Numbered from the stretch's first letter, positions 1 through 6,631 are shown. The stretch: 13,738 bases of DNA from an uncultured Prevotella sp. (GCA_938018155.1 CALIIG010000127.1:1-13738); one strand, 5' to 3'. Made by a program: numbers and translations. Notes: generated by a model not told the origin, from the letters alone.

Positions 1-1
1 T

Positions 2-1846
2 GGAGAGGGTACAAACCCGCAGAGTGCGGACATGTTAGACCTTGCTATCGGCCGTTTCCCTGTGCGGACAGAGGACGAAGCCAGGGTGTTGGTTGACAAA
101 ACCATCAGCTATGTCGAAAACAAGAATGCCGGAGCATGGCAAAATGTGGTGATGTTTATGGGCGACGATGGCAATAATAACCTGCATATGACCGATATAA
201 ATGAGGCTGCCGACGATGTTGCAGCGATGTATCCGGCCTACCAAATCAAAAAGGTGATGTGGGATGCATATACGCAGGAAACGTCGTCGACAGGGCGAAC
301 CTACCCCGATGTAAGTCGAATCATCAGGCAACAACAGCGAAACGGTGCCCTCGTTATGGACTATGCGGGGCACGGCAGGCCCGATCAGATATCGCATGAA
401 AGCGTATTACGCCTCGCCGATTTTGAAGAATTTACGAATAAAAACCTCCCGCTCTGGATTACAGCATCGTGCGATATTATGCCCTTTGACGGTATAGAGG
501 AGAACATTGGCGAAGCAGCCATGCTGAATAAAAAGGGTGGAGCCGTTGCCTTTTTTGGCACAACGCGCACCGTATGGGCCAATTATAACGAGGTAATAAA
601 CCGCGCTTTCCTGCGCCTTGTGTTGGGAAAGGACGGTGGAAAGCCCATGACGATAGGCGAGGCACAGCGTCAGGCCAAAAACCTGATGATTACAGCGGGA
701 CAGGATTTGACCACAAACAAGCTGCAATACTCGCTTCTTGGCGACCCCGCCATTGCGTTGAACCAGCCACAAATGAAAGTTGTTGTCGACTCAATCAACG
801 GTCAGGCCGTGGGTTCTACGCCCATTACGCTGAAGGCTGCCAGCGTAGCGAGGGTATCAGGACACATAGAAAATGCAGGCCTTTTCGACGGAACGGTAAC
901 GGCAGTAGTATTGGATTCGAAAGAACTTGTGACGTGTAAGCAGAACGCCAGTGCCGAAGCCGACGCCCCGTTTAAATTTTATAACCGTTCGAAGGTGGTG
1001 TATAACGGAAGCGACAACGTTGTAGCGGGTAAGTTTAACTTGCGTTTTGCCATTCCCGTTGACCTGAATTACTCGTCTGAAACGGGCGAAATGAACTTAT
1101 ATGCCGTCAATAATGAGCATACGCTTACGGCGCACGGCTATACCGATAACTTTGTATTGGGCGGAAGTGCAGCGTTGACTGACACCGTGGGGCCGAAGAT
1201 ATTCTGTTACCTTAACAGCCCCGACTTTGTGAGTGGTGACCGTGTAAATACCACCCCTTACTTTGTAGCGCAGATAGTTGATGACGATGGAATCAACGCA
1301 ACAGGTAACGGAGTGGGGCACGATATGCAGTTGATTGTTGACGGTAAGGCTTCGCTGACCTACACGTTAAACGATAATTTCACGTACGATTTTGGCTCAT
1401 ATACCAGCGGTAGTGTTGGTTTTACGTTGCCAATGCTGGAGCCGGGGCCTCACAAACTGATGTTCCGGGCATGGGATACCATGAATAATCCTTCGACCGT
1501 ACAGCTCGATTTCAATGTGGTTAAGGGCTTGAAGCCTACCATCTACAAGGTCAGCGCGACGCGAAATCCCGCATCTACGTCGACCACTTTTATTGTAAAC
1601 CACAGCTTTAGTGGCAGCAATGTTGATATAATACTTGATGTTTACGACCTGAACGGGTGCTTGTTGTGGACTCATTCTGAAAGTAATCCTTCTGTTTCAG
1701 GCCCATGTTCGATAACGTGGAACCTTACACAGAACAACGGTTACCGTGTTCCGACAGGTGTTTACCTGTACAGAGCACGCGTGTCATGCGACGGAAGCGG
1801 AGTTGCTTCCAAAGCAAGGAAACTGGTTGTAGTACGCAATAATTAG
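2..1846 (+). CDS. porU: PorU, type IX secretion C25-family sortase (5' truncated)
   Basis: This is the C-terminal part of PorU, the gingipain-like surface protease that in the type IX secretion system removes the C-terminal signal of cargo proteins and joins them to A-LPS on the outer membrane. The frame is open to the window's left edge; the first ten codons (GEGTNPQSAD) precede the first ATG at 32, and the continuous C25-like match through 'LAIGRFPVRT' shows that ATG is internal. Numbering from that ATG, the family's catalytic His is H114 in 'YAGHGRPD' and the Cys is C147 in 'TASCDIM', so the active site looks intact. A beta-rich middle region follows. The last 100 or so residues ('NPASTSTTFIV', 'YDLNGCLLWT', 'GVYLYRARV', 'SKARKLVVVRN') resemble a type IX C-terminal domain with a FlgD-like Ig fold. 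porV starts 43 bases downstream, the usual partner. Family assignment is strong; the 5' end lies outside the window. Confidence 0.93.
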   Translation, partial: GEGTNPQSADMLDLAIGRFPVRTEDEARVLVDKTISYVENKNAGAWQNVVMFMGDDGNNNLHMTDINEAADDVAAMYPAYQIKKVMWDAYTQETSSTGRTYPDVSRIIRQQQRNGALVMDYAGHGRPDQISHESVLRLADFEEFTNKNLPLWITASCDIMPFDGIEENIGEAAMLNKKGGAVAFFGTTRTVWANYNEVINRAFLRLVLGKDGGKPMTIGEAQRQAKNLMITAGQDLTTNKLQYSLLGDPAIALNQPQMKVVVDSINGQAVGSTPITLKAASVARVSGHIENAGLFDGTVTAVVLDSKELVTCKQNASAEADAPFKFYNRSKVVYNGSDNVVAGKFNLRFAIPVDLNYSSETGEMNLYAVNNEHTLTAHGYTDNFVLGGSAALTDTVGPKIFCYLNSPDFVSGDRVNTTPYFVAQIVDDDGINATGNGVGHDMQLIVDGKASLTYTLNDNFTYDFGSYTSGSVGFTLPMLEPGPHKLMFRAWDTMNNPSTVQLDFNVVKGLKPTIYKVSATRNPASTSTTFIVNHSFSGSNVDIILDVYDLNGCLLWTHSESNPSVSGPCSITWNLTQNNGYRVPTGVYLYRARVSCDGSGVASKARKLVVVRNN

Positions 1847-1851
1847 GCGAT

Positions 1852-1861
1852 AACGGCCGTT
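1852..1861. repeat. AACGGCCGTT palindrome in the porU-porV gap
   Basis: A perfect 10-bp palindrome lies six bases after the porU stop codon. Its core ACGGCCGT is the same as the core repeated in the array at 6463-6561. One copy could be chance; the shared core suggests a dispersed intergenic motif. Function unknown. Confidence 0.5.
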
Positions 1862-1889
1862 TAACATCAATAAAACATAATTTTGGCAG

Positions 1890-3065
1890 ATGAAATATTT
1901 TCATAAAATATTACTGACAGGCTTGTTTGTTGGCAGCGTGCTTACGGCATCGGCCGAAGATAAGCGCGATATGTTCAACCCTTTACGATATTCAGTAACC
2001 TCCCAGATGATTGCACCTGACGCCCGTGCCGCCGGAATGGGTGACGTTGGAGCGGCTACTGACCCTGACGTTAATTCGCAATACTGGAACCCTGCCAAGT
2101 ATCCGTTCGCTATAAGCCGGGCCGGAGTGGCGTTGAATTATACGCCGTGGCTGCGCCAATTGGTCAACGACATGGGGCTTGCATATCTGTCAGGCTACTA
2201 CCGTATTGGCGAATATAGTGCAGTTTCCGGTTCTGTTCGCTATTTTTCGTTGGGTGAAGTGCAGGGCAGTACATCAGTAAGTGGCGACGCTATGACCATT
2301 AATCCCTATGAAATGTCGGCTGATGTGGCCTACTCGCTGATGTTAAGTGAGAAGTTTTCCATCGCTGCTGCCGTGCGTTGGATATATTCTGACCTTACCT
2401 ATGACCGCAGTTCCGACATCTCTCCCAGCTCAGCCTTTGCGGCAGACCTGGGTATTTATTACCAGAATTACATTAATATTGGTGACCGTGAAAGCCAGTT
2501 GGGATTGGGATTAAATGTATCTAACATCGGAAGTAAGATTACAATTGGCGGAACTGACAACAGCGAGTTCATCCCAACTAACCTGCGTTTGGGCGCGTCG
2601 CTGATGGTACCTGTCGACGATTACAACCGTTTTACCATTGCTGCCGACGCTAATAAGTTGCTGATTCCTACGTATCCGCAACAGAAAGACGGTGAGTCGA
2701 CTGAAGATTACCAAAAGCGAGTGCAGAAGAATTACTATGATTTATCATCGATTGGCGGTATTTTCAAGAGCTTCGGAGACGCTCCGGGCGGCTTCAAAGA
2801 GGAGTTACAGGAGGTGAATTGGAGCGTTGGCGCAGAATATACCTATCATGATCAGTTCTCCATCAGGGCAGGATACCATAACGAAAGTGCCAATAAGGGA
2901 AACAGAAAATACTTCACAGTGGGTGCCGGTTTAAAAATGAGCGTCTTCTCTTTAGACGCCGGTTATGTGATTGCTACGGCGAAAAGTAATCCGCTCGACG
3001 AAACGCTTCGTATATCATTAAGCTTTGATATGGACGGTATTAAGGACTTGTTTCACCGTAAATAA
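1890..3065 (+). CDS. porV: PorV (LptO), type IX secretion outer-membrane protein
   Basis: A 391-residue PorV/LptO-family outer-membrane beta-barrel of the FadL-like superfamily. In characterised species PorV collects cargo from the translocon and delivers it to the PorU sortase. A Sec signal peptide covers residues 1-22 (KILLTGLFVGSVL core, cleavage after ASA). The mature N-terminus carries family-typical stretches: 'PDARAAGMGDVGAATDPD', 'SQYWNPAKYPF' and later 'LRLGASLMVP'. Alternating polar and hydrophobic strands run to the end, which closes as 'LRISLSFDMDG'. Length fits the family. It lies 43 bases after porU and is probably co-transcribed; the gap has an AACGGCCGTT palindrome but no terminator. 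No Shine-Dalgarno sequence precedes the ATG, which is common in this phylum. The start is chosen because it gives a complete signal peptide. Confidence 0.93.
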   Translation: MKYFHKILLTGLFVGSVLTASAEDKRDMFNPLRYSVTSQMIAPDARAAGMGDVGAATDPDVNSQYWNPAKYPFAISRAGVALNYTPWLRQLVNDMGLAYLSGYYRIGEYSAVSGSVRYFSLGEVQGSTSVSGDAMTINPYEMSADVAYSLMLSEKFSIAAAVRWIYSDLTYDRSSDISPSSAFAADLGIYYQNYINIGDRESQLGLGLNVSNIGSKITIGGTDNSEFIPTNLRLGASLMVPVDDYNRFTIAADANKLLIPTYPQQKDGESTEDYQKRVQKNYYDLSSIGGIFKSFGDAPGGFKEELQEVNWSVGAEYTYHDQFSIRAGYHNESANKGNRKYFTVGAGLKMSVFSLDAGYVIATAKSNPLDETLRISLSFDMDGIKDLFHRK

Positions 3066-3085
3066 AGGCTTCTTATTATATGTAT

Positions 3086-3142
3086 AAAAGGGCAGGCGTG
3101 GTAGTTTTCGTATATTTCACAAGCCGGTTACGCTTGCCTTTT
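3086..3142 (+). terminator. Probable terminator of the porU-porV operon
   Basis: An imperfect inverted repeat pairs AAAAGGGCAGGCG (3086-3098) with CGCTTGCCTTTT (3131-3142). It gives twelve pairs, with one bulged G and one G-U pair, across a 32-base loop. The descending arm ends in TTTT, followed by CATTCTTTC. The large loop makes it a weaker candidate than the 6591 hairpin, but its place 21 bases after the porV stop fits. Confidence 0.5.
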
Positions 3143-3177
3143 CATTCTTTCACCCTTTAATTTCTTATTCCTTACGT

Positions 3178-3256
3178 CCTTCTTTTACTTCTTTAATTTT
3201 TTAATTCTTTAACTCTAACACCCTTCTTTTACTTCTTTAATTTTTTAATTCTTTAA
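3178..3256. repeat. Two identical 35-bp direct repeats, 44-bp period, before ispF
   Basis: The same 35-base, T-rich segment occurs at 3178-3212 and 3222-3256, with nine bases between copies. It begins CCTTCTTTTACTTC and continues TTTAATTTTTTAATTCTTTAA. A looser relative (CACCCTTTAATTTCTTATTCC) sits just upstream. The second copy ends five bases before the ispF start codon, so the repeat forms the ispF leader. I see no TAnnTTTG promoter in this stretch. Confidence 0.9.
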
Positions 3257-3261
3257 TTCTT

Positions 3262-3738
3262 ATGAAAGTTCGTGTGGGTCTTGGTTACGATGTTCATCAG
3301 CTTGTAGAGGGTCGTGACCTGATATTGGGAGGCATAAAGATAGAGCATGACAAGGGTTTGCTCGGACATAGTGATGCTGATGTGCTTCTCCATGCGGTGT
3401 GCGACGCACTGCTTGGTGCTGCCAACATGCGCGATATAGGCTATCATTTTCCCGACACCAGCGCGGATACGCAGGACATTGATTCCAAAATTATTCTGCG
3501 GAAAACCATTGATTTGCTTGCCACAAAAGGCTACAAGGTAGGGAATATCGACGTTACGATTTGTGCCGAACGTCCAAAAATCAATCCCCATGTACCGGCA
3601 ATGAAGGCTTGTATGGCAAGAATTATAGGCTGTGATGAGGACGATATAAGCATCAAGGCAACGACAACCGAAAAGCTTGGCTTCACGGGGCGCGAAGAAG
3701 GCATGGCTGCTTATGCCGTCTGCCTGATTGAAAAGTAA
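3262..3738 (+). CDS. ispF: 2-C-methyl-D-erythritol 2,4-cyclodiphosphate synthase
   Basis: IspF catalyses the fifth step of the MEP isoprenoid pathway: it cyclises CDP-methylerythritol 2-phosphate to MEcPP and releases CMP. It is a cytosolic trimer with a divalent metal in each active site. The 158 residues match the usual length of about 160. Metal ligands are visible as D10 and H12 in 'GYDVHQL' and H44 in 'HSDADVLLHAVCDALLG', along with 'HFPDTS' (62-67) and the C-terminal 'TTTEKLGFTGREEG' (134-147) that binds the nucleotide and diphosphate. The ATG at 3262 directly precedes the conserved N-terminal strand. As I recall, ispF also follows porV in Porphyromonas gingivalis, so this order may be conserved in the Bacteroidales. 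The repeat and possible terminator upstream suggest separate expression from porUV. ispD lies in another operon of this window. Confidence 0.97.
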   Translation: MKVRVGLGYDVHQLVEGRDLILGGIKIEHDKGLLGHSDADVLLHAVCDALLGAANMRDIGYHFPDTSADTQDIDSKIILRKTIDLLATKGYKVGNIDVTICAERPKINPHVPAMKACMARIIGCDEDDISIKATTTEKLGFTGREEGMAAYAVCLIEK

Positions 3739-3777
3739 GACCATTATCCTGTTTTCTAAAGAACACAACAATATTTC

Positions 3778-3813
3778 AGGGCTGCCTTTACGATAGAAAG
3801 ACAAGCCCTTTTC
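3778..3813 (+). terminator. Probable ispF terminator
   Basis: A hairpin lies 39 bases after the ispF stop: AGGGCT (3778-3783) pairs with AGCCCT (3804-3809), and inside it CTTT (3786-3789) pairs with AAAG (3797-3800) around a 7-base loop. A short T run (TTTT, 3809-3812) overlaps the end of the stem. The internal loop and short T run keep confidence moderate. Confidence 0.5.
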
Positions 3814-3861
3814 TATGTTTGCATCCTTTGCCATAAGAATATTCGTCCGAACATTACGCGC

Positions 3862-3899
3862 AAAAAAATACGCTAATACTCTCAACGAGCACTAGCGTA
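3862..3899 (-). terminator. Intrinsic terminator of the minus-strand unit
   Basis: Read on the minus strand, TACGCTA (from 3899) pairs perfectly with TAGCGTA (ending at 3869) around a 17-base loop, and is followed at once by seven T residues (3868-3862). The T run lies only on the minus-strand side, so this does not serve ispF. Confidence 0.65.
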
Positions 3900-3909
3900 A
3901 AGCCTATGT

Positions 3910-3957
3910 TTAACTAAAAATCCTTTTCAAATCGAATGTCAACCTCACGGTTTTCAT
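3910..3957 (-). CDS. Possible 15-residue peptide in the small transcript
   Basis: An ATG at 3957 on the minus strand opens a 15-codon ORF, MKTVRLTFDLKRIFS, that stops with TAA ten bases before the terminator stem. It is basic (two Arg, two Lys) with one Asp and no membrane segment. Its place between a promoter and a terminator resembles a leader peptide, but it has no run of one amino acid of the kind that marks amino-acid attenuators. I cannot assign a function, and a chance ORF is possible. Confidence 0.3.
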   Translation of the reverse strand: MKTVRLTFDLKRIFS

Positions 3958-4058
3958 TGTCACCCGTTAAACAATCTATCAAATCTACCTTAAACCTAAT
4001 AACTAAAAACCTAAATCTATTATTACTAACCTAAACAATCTATTAACCTTTTGACAAT

Positions 4059-4090
4059 GCAAAGGTAGGACGAATATTTTGTCCGCACAA
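4059..4090 (-). promoter_or_regulatory. Bacteroidota-type promoter, minus strand
   Basis: On the minus strand, TTG (plus 4088-4090) lies exactly 20 bases before TACCTTTGC (plus 4059-4067). This matches the phylum's -33/-7 consensus, TTG and TAnnTTTG. Transcription would begin near 4053 and run left into the small unit. No larger gene lies on this strand before ispF, which is on the other strand. Confidence 0.65.
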
Positions 4091-4161
4091 GCAAATAACC
4101 ATAGTTTTATAAGCAAACCCTGTTGTTTTTGATATATGTCAACTGTTGTGGGCGCACACAA

Positions 4162-4193
4162 TTGTCTTTTTGTCACATTTCCTTTACTTTTGC
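4162..4193 (+). promoter_or_regulatory. Bacteroidota-type promoter for the glycosyltransferase operon
   Basis: TTG at 4162-4164 is followed after exactly 20 bases by TACTTTTGC at 4185-4193, a full match to the phylum's consensus. The start would be near 4200, leaving a leader of about 100 bases before the ATG at 4302. A second -7-like box, TAAGTTTGC at 4271-4279, is nearer the gene but has no TTG at the right distance. The leader also contains a 21-codon ORF (4208-4273). Confidence 0.65.
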
Positions 4194-4301
4194 TACCTTT
4201 TTGTTATATGCCAGTCAGGGCGCATATATATTTTCTTAAGGCCGCGGACTTATTATTAAATAAAATTGTGTAAGTTTGCCAATGAATAATACAATACATC
4301 A

Positions 4302-5576
4302 ATGCGCATTCTTATTGTCAACACGAGCGAAATGACCGGTGGGGCTGCTGTGGCTGCCAACAGGCTGATGGACGCCCTGAACAACAGTGGTGTGAAAGCA
4401 AAAATGCTGGTAAACGACAAGACGTCAGACAGCATAACGGTTGTAGGTTTGGGCGGCCGGTTTAAACAACAACTACGTTTTCTTTGGGAGAGATGGTGCA
4501 TTTTCTGTCATCTTCATTTCGATCGCACTCACCTATTTGATATTGATATTGCCAACGTGGGCAACGATATTACCCGTCTTCCTGAATTTAAAGAGGCCGA
4601 CGTTATTCACCTTTCATGGATTAATCAGAGCATGCTTTCGCTCACTTCGATACGCAAAATCATCAGGAGTGGGAAAGCAATTGTGTGGACTTTGCACGAT
4701 GCGTGGCCTGTTACAGGCATTTGTCATTATACGCATAGCTGCCAGGCGTTCAAGCGTCGTTGCCATAATTGTCCGCTTTTACCTGGTGGAGGCAGTGAAA
4801 ATGATTTGTCATCGCGCATATTTGCACGCAAAAAGAAGCTGTATCAAAACAGTGGAATCCACTTCGTTGCGTGCAGCAAGTGGCTCGCCGGGCAGGCAAA
4901 ACAGAGTGCATTACTAACGGGACTGAGTGTTGACAGCATACCGAACCCGATTGATACCCATGTTTTTTGTCCGCACGATAAGCGGCAGGCGCGCCTCCAT
5001 ACGATGTTGCCACAGGACAAACGCGTTATTCTTTTCGTGTCGCAACGTGTTACACAGGAGCGCAAAGGCATGAAATATTTCATCGAAGCCGTCGAACAGA
5101 TGGTTGTATGCCATCCTGAAATGAAAAACAATACGGTTATAGCCATTCTGGGTGGCAAGGCCGATGAGGTAGCTTCGCAGCTCTCTTTGCCCTGCTATCC
5201 GTTGGGATATATCAGTGACGAGGGCCGTATTGTTTCGGTATACAATGCTGCCGATGTTTACGTTCTGCCGTCGTTGGAAGACAATTTGCCCAACACCATT
5301 ATGGAGGCCATGGCTTGTGGTGTGCCCTGTGTGGGCTTTAAGGTGGGTGGGATTCCTGAAATGATTGACCATCAGCGAAACGGTTATGTAGCTGCACTGG
5401 CCAATTCGGCCGACCTTGCCGCCGGCATTTACTGGACTTTATGCGAGGCCGACTATACCTTGCTGAGCCAGCGGGCTGTACAAAAGGTGCTTTCGGCCTA
5501 CTCACAACGTACCGTAGCCATGAATTATATTGAAGTTTACAACCAGGCACTCGCCTTTAAACATTATCATCTCTAA
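4302..5576 (+). CDS. Glycosyltransferase, GT4 family
   Basis: A 424-residue retaining glycosyltransferase of family GT4 with a two-lobed GT-B fold. It would move a sugar from a nucleotide donor to a polysaccharide or lipid-linked acceptor at the inner face of the cytoplasmic membrane. The N-terminal lobe starts 'MRILIVNTSEMTGGAAVAANRL', with the acceptor-side glycine loop. 'VWTLHDAWPVTG' (128-139) is typical of the WcaC/WcaL-like subgroup, as is the Cys cluster C141, C147, C154, C157, which could bind zinc. The donor lobe carries 'LFVSQRV' and 'LGYISDEGRIVSVYNAADVYVLPSLEDNLPNTIMEAMACGVP'-type sequence (key acids E326, D327 and E335), the variant of the E-x7-E signature common in this subgroup. 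The ATG at 4302 gives the expected N-terminal strand. A GT2 gene follows nine bases downstream. Sugar and acceptor cannot be read from sequence. Confidence 0.92.
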   Translation: MRILIVNTSEMTGGAAVAANRLMDALNNSGVKAKMLVNDKTSDSITVVGLGGRFKQQLRFLWERWCIFCHLHFDRTHLFDIDIANVGNDITRLPEFKEADVIHLSWINQSMLSLTSIRKIIRSGKAIVWTLHDAWPVTGICHYTHSCQAFKRRCHNCPLLPGGGSENDLSSRIFARKKKLYQNSGIHFVACSKWLAGQAKQSALLTGLSVDSIPNPIDTHVFCPHDKRQARLHTMLPQDKRVILFVSQRVTQERKGMKYFIEAVEQMVVCHPEMKNNTVIAILGGKADEVASQLSLPCYPLGYISDEGRIVSVYNAADVYVLPSLEDNLPNTIMEAMACGVPCVGFKVGGIPEMIDHQRNGYVAALANSADLAAGIYWTLCEADYTLLSQRAVQKVLSAYSQRTVAMNYIEVYNQALAFKHYHL

Positions 5577-5585
5577 CCTTTTGAC

Positions 5586-6365
5586 ATGATAAAAATAACG
5601 ATAGTTACCTGCATTTTCAATGCCGAACATGTGCTTCAACGTACACTCGACAGCGTGTTACACCAGTCGTTTACCGACGTTGAGCATCTTATTATTGATG
5701 GTTTGTCGCACGACCACAGCGTTGAAATGGCTCAAGCCTATAAACAGCATTCTGATGAGGCTGAAACAGGACATGATATTTTTATTTGTTCTGAACGCGA
5801 CAAGGGACTTTACGATGCCATGAACAAAGGCATTGCAAAGGCCACGGGCGATTATATTGTGTTTTTAAATGCCGGCGATACTTTTCCTTCGGAGGCAACA
5901 TTAGAGCATATTGCACACAGCATTGGCGACGGAGAGGCTCTGCCCGGCGTTATTTACGGTGATACAAATGTGGTGAATGACGAGGGCCGTTTTATGTATC
6001 GTCGCCGTCTTCAGCCGCCCGAACATCTTACATGGCGTTCGTTCAGGCATGGCATGCTGGTGTGTCATCAGGCTTTTTATGCGCTAACGTCGCTGGCCAA
6101 AAACAATCCTTATAACCTCAATTACCGCTTTTCGGCCGATGTTGACTGGTGTATCCGCATTATGAAAGATGCTGAACGGCACCATTTAAAACTGAAAAAC
6201 GTAAACGAAGTTGTTGTTAATTACCTCGATGGAGGTATGACAGAGAAGAACCACAGGGCGTCGCTTCGCGAGCGTTTCAACGTTATGCGCCATCATTATG
6301 GCCTTCCACTGACATTGATTATGCACCTTTGGTTTGTCATCAGGCAGTTTAAGAAGCAGGCTTAA
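5586..6365 (+). CDS. Glycosyltransferase, GT2 family (WcaE-like)
   Basis: A 259-residue GT-A-fold inverting glycosyltransferase. The start 'MIKITIVTCIFNAE' is the typical first strand. D38-G39 lie in 'LIIDGLSHDHS' (nucleotide binding), followed by 'SERDKGLYDAMNKGIAKATGDYI' (key span 69-91), 'FLNAGD' (93-98, the metal-binding DxD-equivalent with D98), and 'RFSADVDW' (181-188), which holds the likely catalytic-base region, then 'GGMT' (216-219). No membrane segment is evident, so it is probably cytosolic or peripheral. It starts nine bases after the GT4 stop and is surely co-transcribed. Two transferases without a flippase, polymerase or sugar-nucleotide genes suggest a small satellite locus that adds sugars to a polymer encoded elsewhere. 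Donor and acceptor are unknown. Confidence 0.92.
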   Translation: MIKITIVTCIFNAEHVLQRTLDSVLHQSFTDVEHLIIDGLSHDHSVEMAQAYKQHSDEAETGHDIFICSERDKGLYDAMNKGIAKATGDYIVFLNAGDTFPSEATLEHIAHSIGDGEALPGVIYGDTNVVNDEGRFMYRRRLQPPEHLTWRSFRHGMLVCHQAFYALTSLAKNNPYNLNYRFSADVDWCIRIMKDAERHHLKLKNVNEVVVNYLDGGMTEKNHRASLRERFNVMRHHYGLPLTLIMHLWFVIRQFKKQA

Positions 6366-6462
6366 GCTCCTGTTTGTCATTTGTTTATGTACTTTTAACC
6401 GTTCGGTTATGCCGTATTGTTTATAGTATGGCAGGCTTGTGTTCGTATGTTTATGTGCATAG

Positions 6463-6561
6463 GGTAAGTGTTCGGCGGCCGTCAGCAGCACTGTTGACGG
6501 CCGTCATACACATCGTTCGACGGTCGCCGTACGCGCTGCTGACGGCCGTCGAACACTTACC
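6463..6561. repeat. 27-bp-arm inverted repeat with four phased palindromes
   Basis: The arms at 6463-6489 and 6535-6561 are reverse complements over 27 bases with one mismatch (GGTAAGTGTTCG, then G or A, then CGGCCGTCAGCAGC). Inside and between them are four GACGGCCGTC-like palindromes: GGCGGCCGTC at 6474, GACGGCCGTC at 6496, an imperfect GACGGTCGCCGT at 6519 and GACGGCCGTC at 6541. Their starts are 22, 23 and 22 bases apart, about two helical turns. The element lies about 100 bases after the GT2 stop, between convergent genes. It could be a dispersed Prevotella intergenic repeat, an array of protein-binding sites or a stable 3'-UTR hairpin; the sequence does not decide. Confidence 0.9.
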
Positions 6562-6590
6562 TTTATCGAATAATGACATCACCAAAACAC

Positions 6591-6631
6591 AATAAGGTTA
6601 CTACCAAAAGGCAGTAACCTTATTATCTTTT
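6591..6631. terminator. Bidirectional terminator between GT2 and the M23 peptidase gene
   Basis: AATAAGGTTACT (6591-6602) and AGTAACCTTATT (6613-6624) form a perfect 12-bp stem with a 10-base loop. On the plus strand ATCTTTT follows; on the minus strand GTGTTTT follows. It sits between convergent units and can serve both, ending the glycosyltransferase operon from the left and the peptidase gene from the right. Confidence 0.85.

Larger units (their letters stand above)
3862..4053 (-). ncRNA. Putative small minus-strand transcript with its own promoter and terminator
   Basis: A complete transcription unit can be read on the minus strand: a Bacteroidota promoter at 4059-4090, about 190 bases, and an intrinsic terminator at 3862-3899. 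The 5' half is almost without C and rich in G, A and T. It carries the 12-base direct repeat ATAGATTGTTTA (plus-strand copies at 3968-3979 and 4032-4043) and several scattered TTAGG elements. Downstream is a 15-codon ORF (3910-3957). The 8-bp inverted pair CATTGTCA (3955-3962) and TGACAATG (4052-4059) could pair the RNA's 5' end with the ORF's start codon, but only if transcription starts very close to the -7 box. I do not recognise it as a named RNA family. It could be a free sRNA, a peptide-coding mRNA or a 3'-truncated leader. Extent and nature are inferred. Confidence 0.45.

Noticed and set aside
1878..1885. TAATTTTG as a private porV promoter
   Set aside because: It ends four bases before the ATG and has no TTG at the right distance; porV most likely shares the porU transcript.
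3253..3885. A 210-codon minus-strand ORF across all of ispF
   Set aside because: It is the antisense shadow of ispF. Its residues show no family motif, and its start lies inside the hairpin of the small transcript's terminator.
3900..4060. 6S RNA or another named structured RNA
   Set aside because: The C-poor 5' half cannot form the long rod typical of 6S RNA, and I recognise no other family.
4914..5372. A 152-codon minus-strand ORF inside the GT4 gene
   Set aside because: It is antisense to the conserved donor-binding lobe, with no motif or promoter.
6463..6561. A CRISPR array
   Set aside because: The repeats are short palindromes only 22-23 bases apart, the spacers are about 12 bases, and no cas genes are present.
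6374..6595. A 73-codon ORF with repeated 'ALLTAV' blocks after GT2
   Set aside because: The protein repeats come from the DNA palindrome array at 6463-6561. There is no promoter, and it runs into the terminator hairpin.
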